A stretch of 64,000 bases of DNA from Cyanoderma ruficeps (lineage: Eukaryota > Chordata > Aves > Passeriformes > Timaliidae). The notes beneath the pieces are model-generated. The model was not told the origin of the DNA and did not search any database. It saw only the letters and a list, made by a program, of their open reading frames with translations. Of the stretch, positions 14,311 through 25,900 are shown piece after piece. The stretch lies in assembly GCA_008694505.1 (NCBI GenBank), contig VZDJ01007753.1, positions 18,201,003-18,265,002 on the forward strand. Direction: 5' to 3'. Position 1 is the stretch's first letter, and each line of letters starts with the position of its first letter. Made by a program: the position numbers and the translations under genes.

Positions 14311-14420
14311 GGGGGGGTAGAGCATGACTGCAGTGGTTAATTGCTATTTAAACACCCTCTAGCTGTATGGGTACCAACTGTGTATTTGGAGTAGTAGAGC
14401 ACAGGCTGTGGTGATGCTGC

Positions 14421-15654
14421 TCTTCAGGAAGCATGTGGTGGCTCTATAGAGGTGGTGATATGGCTAGAAACAGTGGAATATTTTGAAAAGGAATGAAACC
14501 ACAGTGAGGTGGTTCTGATGTCTTGGTTGGTGGCTATACTGTGAGCACAGTCAGACTGGAGTCTCTCAAAACCAGGCTGAACAAGTTCTAGTTCCTCTAC
14601 TGAGGAACTGTCTGCAGACATTTGTTAAAGTCTGTTAACTCCTTGTGTGTGAGAGCTCATTCCCAGGACCTTACTCAAGCTTAATTGCTTTTACAGGAAG
14701 ATTAAGTTAAACTGAACTGAGGTCATGTTACTTCAGAGCACAAGCATCAACACTGGGCTTTCTAATACCTTAACTTCCCATTCCTAATTAATTCAGCTTA
14801 ATTTTCCAGAGCATCCCCAGGCACATGAGGGCTTCCCAGTGTTGCTAGATGATATTTTTCTTACATGATGTTGGAAGCACATGTACCTCCTCATGCTAAA
14901 CATAGAAGATGGGGATAGAAAACAGACTGTGGTAGGTCTCAGTTTCTCAAAGAATCCAGCAAAGCCCACTTGGAACTGCTGTCTAGGACTGTGCCATTAT
15001 ACTGGGACACCCAGTAGCACCCCCGAGCTCTGGCAGCAGTGGAGCTCCGTGACACTGCAGGCTGGAGCAGCCGGTGCTGGCACAGCTTGGATTTCGGATT
15101 TTAGGCTGACCCAGGTCTGTTGCGCTGCACTCCCAACACCCACCCCTTGTTGCCAAAAAGAAATCACCTTTATTATGGCTTCATTTGCCGTAACTGTGTA
15201 GACTAGGATTAGATTAGACGTAATTTCTGTTGGGATTTTTTCCCAGTGGTGATGCAGCTGAGCATCTTTTCTCATTCTGGCCATGTTTAATAGTCTTATG
15301 TGATGCAGCTCTAAGGGGATTAGTTGAGGAAGCATCTCTGCTCGCTTACTAGTAAGTCCTTGCAGCAAAATGGTAAAGGGGTGTATGAAGGGCATGTAGT
15401 CCAGCCCAAGACCAAGGTTTGCAATTTAACTTAAAGACTGCAGCGGTGGTTTGACTGACCCAACTGGTGAGCTGGGAGCACTTGTAGGGCAGCTAAGGCA
15501 GCTGCAAGCAGGAAGGTGTTTCAGTTTGTTGCTAAAATGCCTGTGGCTACCTTACCTCTGTCTGGCTGATTCTCTTTTTCAGCCATTGTGATGTAACGTA
15601 AGATGAGGGAAGCTGGTCTCCTGGACTTGTGTCTGATTTGCTGTGTAGCTGTGG
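14421..15654. other. Intronic sequence without recognisable features
   Basis: A CCAGGCTGAACAAGTTCTAG segment at about 14573 resembles reversed CR1, but too little of it survives to call. Otherwise nothing is recognised. Confidence 0.5.
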
Positions 15655-15745
15655 GGAAGCTGCATTACTGCTCTGTGCCTCAGTTTCCCCACATGGAAAA
15701 TTGGGGCAATGTAGCAGCCATTACCTTTTCTAAGGCTGCAATATC
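15655..15745 (+). repeat. MIR-type SINE fragment
   Basis: The core CTCTGTGCCTCAGTTTCCCC followed by an ACATGGAAAATTGGGGCAAT segment is the classical MIR signature in plus orientation. Only about 90 bases are alignable by eye. Confidence 0.65.
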
Positions 15746-17874
15746 ATGGAAAATCTCTTGTCCCTGGTCATTGCTTCCTGCACTGCTCTGTTCCAGGGAA
15801 GCCTAGGACTGAGCATCTCTGCTGTCAGACAGCGCATCTTCAGTGTCATGGCCCCCACTGGACTGAGTATCTCTTCCTTCTGAGGACCTAGTATGTTTTT
15901 CAAGTGTGTTCCTTGAACTGCAAATTAGCTCACAGCTTAGCATCTTTCAGTGGTAATGGAGAAAACTATCACTTGGCATTGGGCTGAATGGTGGCAGGGT
16001 GGCAACTTGAAGCCTTGTGAAAGACCCTGAAAGGTTTGTTATGAGCTCTCTTGTGGTAGAGAGGTGTCCTGGTCCAGCTTGCTGGAGAAGGCAGGTCCCT
16101 GAGATGTGCCCCTTCCCCATGAGGTGCTGGGAAAATGGTGGGGAACAGTACACCAGCTTCTCCAGGCTTGGTGGCTGCGCTCGTGCTGTGGCAGTAGGCT
16201 TTTCCCCCTGGACATGGGCTCTGTGCCTGCTGCAGAATGGCTGGCATGATGTTGACTGCATGCTGTGGTGTGCTTCCTGAGCTGTGCTGCACACAGGGAC
16301 ACAGGCAACATGATGGATTCCAGACTTAAAAAGTAGAATCTGTTTCCTTCTTTTACCAACTTCTCAGCTTTAATGTTTCCCAAGGCCTGGTCTTCTCTGT
16401 GTGAATTGTTTCTGTTTGTGCAGGCAGCATGGGTAAACTATTCCTGGTCCTCTGCAAACAGGATAGCTGTGGAAAAATAGATTGGGATGTCTTCTGGCTT
16501 GTCTGTCAGCACCAGGCTTTCCTCTATAATTTCCTCTATAATACAAGGTCTTTATTACCCGGGGAAGCAGACAAGGTCGTGTTTGACTCTCAGATCTTAG
16601 GCTGGGTTTGCAGGAGTGACAGTTAAAAGTAAATAAATAAAAATTGTAATCTTATGACTTGATTCATTCAAACTTGTTTTATATTGGAACCATTGCAGAG
16701 GGAAACCCAAACACATAAATAAATACCAGCAACAGCAGCAACAACAAAAAAATTACAGAGTTCCTCTAACACTGACCATACTCTGGGTAGCTTAATATGT
16801 CTCCCTCCAGCACTCTAGTACTTAAAGCATCTAATTAGCAAAGCCATGGAATTACAAAGGATTCCACCATGGAATTACGAAGGGCCACCGGTCATCTCTG
16901 AGCCTGACACCTGTGACTTGCTGGCAGTTTGCAAGGTCACCCATTTCCCATCTTTCCTGCCCTGAAACCTGACATAGCAGGGAGCATCTACCATTCATTT
17001 CCCCTGCCAGAGAGTGACAGGAGAGGTGCACTGGGAAGATGAGAAGCATTACTGGTGGCAGCATAGCTGTGCTGAATTATTGACTATTGTGTGGGGAGTG
17101 GAGAGTTGCTTTTGGAATGTTGGACTCTAAGTCATCCATCTCTTTCTTTTAAAGGTGAACTGAAGAGCTTTGCATGGAGGAAAGAATTGCCAACTATTTA
17201 AGAGCAAGGAAAGCTTTGAGCACTTACTTATTGAAAATGAGGACTGAAAAATCACCTCCTCCTTTATTTACTCTTTGCTTTTTGGTTGTTGCTTTTGTCT
17301 AGTCAACAGTACCAAGTAAGTCTGTGTTGGAAGGGGTAAGAGTATTACTGTGATGGACTTTCCAAGGTACTGCCTGTTCCCTCCTGTTCTCTTGAAACAC
17401 AGTGCTCCTGGAGTGAAGTTGCTGTTGTATCTTGAGATCTTGGAGATAGGATGGGGCAGGTAATCAGAACAAACTCAGTGTGTACCCTTAGATAAATTTC
17501 TTCTAGGGTCCTTCAGGGTGTACGTGTTGGTTACGTGTTTCTGTGTTGTCAGAAAATGCAGATTTGAATGCATATCTGGATCTGAGACAGGATTTGGGGT
17601 GTGGAATAGCTTTCAACCAAGAGCTTTTAACATAGTTTTTTGTGTGTTGCCTTACTGTGTGGAAATCCAGGCTTGAGTTACAACCTCAGGGAGCATCTGT
17701 TTCTGTAAATGTGAAAATCTCAAATAGTAAAAGGATTCTTAAATTATTCCAGTCCCAGTGTGATGCCCCACTGTGGAGCCACCTGCCCTGGGTCAGGAGG
17801 CAACAGGGCAGGGACCCTGATGCAGACAGAGAAGGAGTCTGCCTTGCAGCCTCCATAAGAGCAGCAACTTTGCT
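15746..17874. other. Intronic sequence without recognisable features
   Basis: No gene. A small A-rich TAAATAAATAAA stretch lies near 16628. A 15-base near-duplicate, CCATGGAATTAC followed by AAAGG or GAAGG, occurs at about 16844 and 16867. Confidence 0.55.
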
Positions 17875-18010
17875 CTTTAGTGGCACTTTATAGCATTCCT
17901 TACAGATCTTGCATCCTGTTTTGCAGATGAAACTAAGGCAGAAAGGCAGTTTTATGAAGTTAAACCACGAAGCTCTGCGGAGGGGAAGAATGGGACTAAA
18001 ATCTATAGGG
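17875..18010 (-). repeat. MIR-type SINE fragment, diverged
   Basis: GTTTTGCAGATGAAACTAAG, then AGGCAG and GTTAAACCACGAAGCTCTGC follow the reversed MIR core in order, though with many changes. Confidence 0.45.
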
Positions 18011-21000
18011 CCACAAGGGCTTCTCTTTGCTACATTACCTTCCCTTATTCCTTCTGAAGGAATACATTTTCTCTTCGTCTCAGGCCTAAAGGGTTTTTCT
18101 CCCTTCTCCTTAGATGCAAAAGTACAGCCCTTAAAGTGACATTACACCACACAGAGCATCTGTCTAGGGAGGAGGTTGGTGGGTGCCAGAGTGGCCATGA
18201 GGAGCCAGTCCAGGTGCTGAAGGTGATGGAGATGTGTGGGGAGTGTTTCCTAGGAAATTTCAGACTGCCAGTGTGTAGGTCCCTGTGTGGCAGCATGTGG
18301 ACCTGAAGGGGCTGTGTGAAGGAAGGCAATGAGTTGCAAGCCCTGCGTGTTGCCTGCCACAAGCCAGGGAGACACGATCTCATGCTCCGTGTATCTGGGG
18401 GCCTTAGGAAGGAAACTCAGGAGTTGGGAAGGAGGGACTACAGTTTGTAAGAGCAGAGGTGAGCAAAAGGCTCCTGCAGAGGATCTCCTCCAGAGATCTG
18501 CCTGCAGCAGTGCAAGGCACATGGTGATGTGGGAACCATTCAGACCCCCTGAGCCACCCTACACCAGGAGAGCAAGCAGTGCCATGCCATGGGTGAAATG
18601 TGGCATGGTAGGAGTGTGTGAAATTCTGAGACCAGAGTAATGGTTATCACCATGGCTTGAGCCTGAGATACAGTGATGGGAGTAGGAGGATGGGAGTGCT
18701 CTTGTGTGGCTGCTTCTTGGCTCCCCTGCTTGAGCATCTCCCTTTCCATCTGGTTTCTCTTCCACTCAGGGACATGAAAAGCCCAGAGCCCAGTATTCCC
18801 TTCTGTTTGAATTATCTCTCCCAGCCTTCTGCTGGGGTATCACATGAGCGTGGGCTGACATTTCCCTTTCCAGTGGATGAATTGCTTACTGCCGTTTGGT
18901 GTGGTCTCTCCCAGAAATCAGCATCCCCCCAAGAGCCTGCTTGGGCTTTAATGAAGCACTGCCTGCCTTGGAGACTCCCCCAGAGCTTTCCGTCTCTTTT
19001 GTTTTTATTGCTGTAATAAATCTTCCCAGATTTCTCTAGCTGGAAGGGTGGGAGGGTTGAAGAGGGGAGGTTTCCTGCCTAGTGCATTGCAAGCTTTAAT
19101 TGACTGCCAGAAGCAGCAGTAAATCTGAAGTCAGAGGTGGGCTGGCATCGATGAGCATTGAGTCCCTGATGGGGATCCAGTCCAGTCCCCATGGGATCAC
19201 TGCTGCTCTGCAGTCCCCACCAGCAGACAGAGCTCAGCTTCAAGATGGAGCTGGGCTTACAGCCACGGGGCAGCCAAGTGAGACAGGTCATCCACTTCTC
19301 CAGGGCTCGGACCAGTATGTCTTTGCAGATCTTCTGCAGTCTGGGAGCGATACAAATCTGACCAAAAACCCCTGCCCTGAAGTGTCCTGACTGGCACCGA
19401 TGGAATGCTTGACCACCTGGCTTTCCAGAAGGTTAGCAGCTAGCTGTGTCATTTTAGCCAATTCTTTTTTTCTAAAACCTAGAGCCCCAAAGCCCAAATA
19501 TATTTGTTTTTAGGATTACTGACTTTTTTCTGTTAAAATTTTTTCTATGTGTTTCTCAAAAGCAGTGTGAAGGACTGGCACTGGTAAAATTTGTGTTGCC
19601 TTGAGGAGGTGGCTGCCAGCACTGCTGAGGGGGTCTTCCAAATTTCCCAAGTGAGATTCCTGCCTTTAGGCTTCAGCACTTCCTGCAACAGGGAGAGGGG
19701 ACTGTTTTGGCTGCAGCATCAGTGTTAGCAGCATCAGTGGTTGTGTGTCCTGGAAGGGTGCAGGCTGTCACTCTGAGAGCATGGCAGGATCCAGGCTGGG
19801 CAGCTGGAGGGATGGAAGAGAGGGACTGTTGAGTTATGTGTAGGTCTACACCCTGCCTGTCCTCCTGCACCACGTCTGGAGCAAAGACCCTGGATGTGTT
19901 TTCAGAAAGCATTAATGCAGTCAAACCTTGGGGTCATCACATGGGTGTGAGCTCTGAACGTAGCTGTCAACAGTCCTTCCCAGCAGGCTGCAGAAAGAAA
20001 ACTCTGTTCTGTAGTAAATAAGTATTTAATACCCACCAAAACATTGTAACTAGTATTTTAAATACTTATGAATAGCTTTTTTGAGAAAAAGCTATTAAGA
20101 TAAATCTAGCAGGGTTCTCTGTGCAGATTTTCCCACTTTGTCAGGTTTATACATGAGGCTGCAGTGTAACACTTAGCACATGCATACATAATTACATACT
20201 CCTCTGATTTTATTTCAGAGGTGCTTTCTCAGACTTGATAAGGACTGAATGGAGGATGTGTGTCACCTGGATTCCTCTAGGCTGGGAAGAATGACAGTGT
20301 CTCATCTCTCATTTTTGCCATGGCCCATTAAAACTGTGTCAGCCATGTCCCTACAGGTCCAGGGATCCCTACAGCTAGCAACATTCTGCTGTTTGGGTAG
20401 GGCTAGAGTGCTGTCCTTGGCTGCTGGTAAATCACAAAACCTCCAGGTCAGACAAGTAATAGAGAAGCCTGCCTGTAAGAGATCCTTTGCTTGGATTTCT
20501 CCATGCATGGCATTTCCCACCCACCCCACCCCCGTTAAGTCCAGCAGGTTAGATGAGAATCTCCATCTCTCTGCTTCTGTGATCTCTTTGCTGCTCTCTT
20601 TTAAAGGCAGAAGAATCACAGCTCAGTGTGATGACAGAAGTGGTTGTGGCCCCTCTAGCAATGACAGTCACTTCTTCCTCTGATGTCATTCAAATGAGCA
20701 TTAGAGGCAAAATGTAACTCATTTAAGCTAGAAAGCCCAGCTTTTATAAGTCATGGCATGAAAGGTATTGATGTGGCTTGTAGCTCATCCTTCTGGCTTT
20801 AATGTCCTTTAATTACCACCCCAAGGAACTCTTCAGAATGTGGCTCTGCACCCATTAGGAAGCATGCCTGCAGTCTGGCATCTTCATCCTTGGACAGGCA
20901 AGATGCACACAGAGGTCTGTGTCCTCTCCCTGTGCTGCTCTCATTTCTTCCCCCCTACAGATAAATGCTGGACTACGAAGCCTGTACGCAGGCTCCACAC

Positions 21001-21844
21001 CTAGAAGGGATGTTCCTGTCTTTCTTGTGAAATTTGGATACTTCTTATAGCAATTCAGCTAGAAGCAAGACTATCTTTTCAAATTAGATTTCAGCACACT
21101 GACTGAATTTCTAGCCAGGATCTGGCAGTTTGTTGGCAAGAGAACATGGAAAGAAATAGGGGGGAAAGTTTAAAAAACGCCAGATTCTAAATGTTGTTTC
21201 TAAAACCGGTGATGCTACAAAAATGGACATGGATCTTAACTCTGTAAAACCAATTCTCACATCCTTAATTCATAGTCTGTCTCACCCAAACAGTGGGGCC
21301 AAATGTCTCGGCAGGGCAGGTGATTGATAGCATCTCTACCACGGTGTATGCAGTGTAGTGCTCTGGCATTCTGAGGTCAAACTGGGTAAGCAAAAGACTT
21401 TTTCGTCTCCCAGCTAGCCAGTTCTCAAATTAGCTTTGTTGCTCATTTTTTGTTGGCTCTGGTATTTATAGAAAATGCCACTACTCTGCTCTTGTAGTTT
21501 GCCATCAGCAGTCACCATTAATGCCTGCTTTAACTTGGAAGAGAATTCTGGCTTCCCTGCTGCCAGCCTCCTTCCCAGAAATGGCAGTCAATGCAGTGCC
21601 TGTCTTGCGGAGGGAGTGGACAGGCAAGGAGACAGCTCTTGGTGAAATCCTGCTGGACAAGCAACTCAGTTTGTGGAGTGTTACTACAAGGATGGCAAAC
21701 AGTTTACAGAATTCAAGGGACGATGCCTCTGAAGAGAGGAGTATCCCTCCTTTGCTGTCCCAGTTAAGCACAATGACTGTTGGTTGCTCAGCTGAGAAGC
21801 AAGGGCATAAAGCAGCCATCTAAAAAATGGTGCAACATCATCTC
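18011..21844. other. Intronic sequence without recognisable features
   Basis: Open frames of 80 to 144 codons at 18250-19500 and 20249-20683 occur in competing frames on both strands, with no domain I recognise. I do not call them genes. Confidence 0.5.
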
Positions 21845-22330
21845 AGCTTGGGGCAGACCCACTTGCACCTTTGTATTTTCTGACATATTTTCTCAGTCTG
21901 TTCTTGAAAATCTTTGGTGCAGAGGCATGTACAACACCCTCTAAGAAATTCACTATCCTAACACATTAGAAAGAGGTTTCTGATTTTTGAGCTAAGTTGG
22001 CCTTGCTCCAAATCCAGCCTCTTATTGTTTATTCTCTCCATCAGGGATGTGGAAAATACATTTTTTTCAGATCCTTTCTTTATTTCTTCCCAAATAAGTC
22101 TTTCACATCTTTGAATGCTGTGCCTGAAAATTGCACTTCCTCTCTCGTGTTTTCCTCCTCTGTATGGTAATCCCAGTTCCCTTAACCTTTATTCAAGTAA
22201 ACCAGCTCTACTTACCATCCAGTTGTTCTCCTTGTTTTTCCATGGAGTTGCTCCACGTCTCTCTGGAAGTACAGCACCCTGGACTGGACCTGTACTCCAG
22301 TGGAGGCCTTTTAAGTTCTAGGTAGCATGG
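21845..22330 (-). mobile_element. Old CR1-L/L3-type LINE fragment
   Basis: On the plus strand the order of segments is that of the reversed 3' third of an old CR1-L element: CTTGAAAATCTTTGGTGCAG, then CTTTCACATCTTTGAATGCT, GTTGCTCCACGTCTCTCTGG, and ACTCCAGTGGAGGCCTTTTA. It is much diverged, which fits an ancient insertion older than the CR1 copies with clear tails. Confidence 0.6.
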
Positions 22331-22810
22331 AGAGATGGATTTTGTCCCAGGATAACTGGTCCACATCTATCTCTGCTGCCTTCTGTAGGTCCTGCCAGCT
22401 CATGGTGGTAGATCAATCTTTCCAACCCTTATTTTTTGTCTCCTTTTCTAGGCAATTAAAAGTGGGTCTCATCTGTCTCAGTAATTAGCACTGTGATCAG
22501 CAAAACCTCTCCTTGTTTGATGAGGCTGAAGGCATACTGGCTGTGGCTGCTTTTTCCGCTCTCATCACTCCCTCTCAGCTCTGTGCCACTGTAATTCCTC
22601 CTCTTCCTCTTTTAATGCCCTCCAGGATATCAGCTTTCCTGTCTCTGCTGGGCTGCACGGGCTGCTGAGCACAAACCATTGAGCCTAGGGGCTATTCACT
22701 TCACACCTTGCCTATGAGAAGGTGTCTGTTCATTGTACTTTATAACCCATGGTCTATTATGAAGCTGCTGGAGTCCCGTGTGTCTTTATAAACCTCAATC
22801 CAGCCTTAAA

Positions 22811-22976
22811 TGGTGGGGTGGGATGAGAAGAAAAGGCCTTGACACTGTGTGAGTTCTGCTTGGAAGTAATGAAAACATTCCTGTATTATCAACATTGTTT
22901 TCAGCACAAATCCAAAACATAGCCCCATACTAGCTACTGTGAAGAAAATTAACTCTATCCCTGCAAAACCCAACAA
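22811..22976 (-). mobile_element. Avian endogenous retrovirus LTR, 5' fragment
   Basis: The block from GGTGGGGTGGGATGAGAAG through TTATCAACATTGTTTTCAGC to AACTCTATCCCTGCAAAACC is the reversed first part of an avian LTR family I recognise. In LTR sense it would start near 22976 with TTGTTGGGTTTTGC. The LTR body that should hold the TATA box and polyadenylation signal is missing. No viral gene remains. Confidence 0.65.
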
Positions 22977-25900
22977 CTTTCTGTTGCATCTTAGGTGTCT
23001 CCATGAGTGCTCTGGGTGTGGGAGAAAGGACTTCCTTAGTGTCTGTCTAGCTCTCTACATTTATTGAAGAACTGTGAAGTCTGTAACATTCTAAAAACAT
23101 CCTTTTTCATACGTAGATGGTATTTGAAATATTCTCCTGGTCTGGGGCAGACATCTTGATCCTATTTTTTGAAGGTCATTTGCCTGATTAAGAAGCTTCC
23201 TGGTGTGTCTGAGGGGACACAGTATTCCTATCAAGCCTTAGTTTGTAGATGAAGCAAGGAGAGAGGTATGCTCTTCCTCGGGAAAGAGGAGGTTGGAGGT
23301 TATGTGCCCTCCATTACTGTCACATGTACTGTCTTGGCACTGGTCCCCTTACAGACCCAGGAGACCTCGGGGTGGGGGGCAGGGGTATTTGCACATTCAC
23401 AGTGAGCTTCTCCCAAGCTGCAAATGGCAGGGGTATGGGAGGCACTGTGGTGCCCTGTGTGCAGAGCTGTTGGTGTCTTCCCACACAGGGGTAATGCTGG
23501 TACATCACTCAGTCCTGCTCACAAGGGTTAGCAGGGTCCATCCCTTCCTAGTGCCTCCCCTTGCTGTGGAATCTTGTCCATTTGTGTAAGACAGGCTCAT
23601 GCCTGAGCCCACAGCTCATGGAATCAAAGGAGCATCACATCACATCAGCACTCCTCCACAGAGGTGAGTGTCTGTGAGGCCAGGCCGGCATCACCTATCT
23701 TCTTTTTCTGTGTCTTTCCTCCCAGTGTGACCTAGGCCTGGACAAATCTGATACTCCCTTCAGAGTATGAACAACACTGTGTGTGAACAGCACAAGGCAA
23801 ATCCCTAAATTCTCCTGGGTTTCATCCCCCATTATTGCCACCTCCTACTACTTTTCCTTTCACTCTGTCTCACCCTTGCTTGTACGTATCCATGTACGTG
23901 AAGGTTTTGGAGAAGACAAAGCTTAGAGAAGATAGCTGAATTCTCACCTCTGATTTAGCTGAGCTACTGACATAGCTTGGACTTATCTGTGTAGGCTTTC
24001 TGAGAACTCAGCTAGGGATGCCATCCCTTAGCCACATCCTCCATCCCCAAAAAGCTGTGTGCAGGAAGAACAACTGGAGCAGCAGATATGACTGATCTGT
24101 TCCAAAAATCCTCTCTGCTGCCAAAGGGCTGCCAAAATCTTACAAGGAAAGGAGCAAGAATCTCTTGTGTTCTCCTGTGGTCACCTGAGTGAGGTGGTGG
24201 CACTGGGTATTTCTTGGAGGAGACTTTTGTTGCCAAATCTGCATTCAGGAGATTCACAACACCAGTGAGCAGTCAGTTGAAGAGCCACTGAGGTAATTGG
24301 AAAGAGACTGAAGAGAGTGTTGGGACTTTGGGAAGAAGAGTTAGGGAAAAGATATTTCTTTCTCAAACCGAATGTCTTAGATTGGTCTGTGGATCTGGTT
24401 GAGAACTGGAGGTAGCCCAAGGAAAAAGACTAGTGAAAAAGGATGGGAAGAAGGGAATAGGTGGATATGGTCTGAAAGATAATGCTGTCAGAGTAGCAAA
24501 GCTGAGACAGATGGGGCTGCAGCAGGAAGAGACAACATGAGCTCTGCTGCAAGCTGTATTTGGTAAGAGCTTTTCCTCCAGTGCATAAGGCTTTTTGCTC
24601 CCGTTTGTGAACAATGTTTCTGTGAATTAGACATTTATCTGAATAAGAGTAGTATCACCAGTTGTAGAAATTAGGATGAAAGGAGTCCTCAAGCTTTCAG
24701 ACAGGGAATGCTTGCTGGGGCCAGGAGAAAGCAAAGACTGTTTAGAGCCCTCTGATACAAGTTGGCATGCCACAGATACCATGCCCAAACTAGCTGGAGT
24801 TGGGCACTCCCAGGATGTTGAGGTGGATCAAACAGGTCCCCCTGCTTGATGTGGCAGACGTCTGCTATTCTGTTATGGGAGGCAGGGTAGGAACAGGGTC
24901 TGTCTGGCACTCTCTGGGAAGTAGGGAATTCCAGCTGGCTTTTGCTTGTGGAAAAGCAGGCACAGCTGTTGGTGACAACTGCAGATGAAGAGGTAGAGGG
25001 ATTGCCTGGGATGCCTTCACTTTCTGCCTTTTTGAAGATCTCAGGAAGTGCTTCTAGGAGACTGCCTGAACAGCAAATATCAGGCAGAGAACTCAGAATT
25101 GTTCCCACCCCGCTGAGACATAAGGAACTGCACAAACCTTCACTGTGGCTGTATATACAAGATTGCTTCCATGATTATCTTCTAAAGGGTAAGTCTTGTA
25201 TTTTGGTTTACGCTTTTGCTTTACACAGCATTTCCAGCATTAGTTATTTTTAACTGCATATCTTTGATACATTCAGCGGTTCTGAAGCTTGCTCTTTTTT
25301 CTGGGATGTCACAGTTGTTTATTGTATGTGAGACAAACCCCAGGTTGGCCATCAGCTATTAATCTGCCTTCCTTGGGAGGCTGTGTAGGAACCAGCTACT
25401 TCAAGATTAAAGTCCCCCAGATCTGCTGGCAAATCCCTGAATTACCCAGACCCTGGAAACTGTCCTGAAAACACTCTTGTCTCAGTTCTCATGGTGGGTT
25501 CTTAAGTGGCCTGTGCCTGAAGTTCAAAGGAGACAATGTTGTATTGTTTGTGTCATAAGATCTTGATGGCCCCAGTCAGACCAGGAACTGCATGTAGGAG
25601 AGATGCTGTAATAGATCTGTAACTATTTGGTCCCCAAATTGCAAATGGTGGGGAATGATCCCAGCTTTTCTGCCATTCATTCACTCAACAGGTCCTGCTT
25701 GGTCCTGTGTATTTCTGGCTTTTGGGTGGATCCACTTTCAGCTGTTTTGTGCAAAAGAGGAATGCTGATGCCGCTCACCTTTAGTGCCTCCTAGCCAGAT
25801 GCAAGCTCTATGTGAGCTTGAGCCCAGAAGGTTCCCTTTGCTCCCTCAGGAAGTCAGGATTGGGTCACAAAAATTTCATGTTACCATTCAGATGTACATG

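Noticed and set aside
14560..14620. Possible reversed CR1 fragment
   Set aside because: Only one segment of about 20 bases resembles CR1, with no second anchor in the right order.
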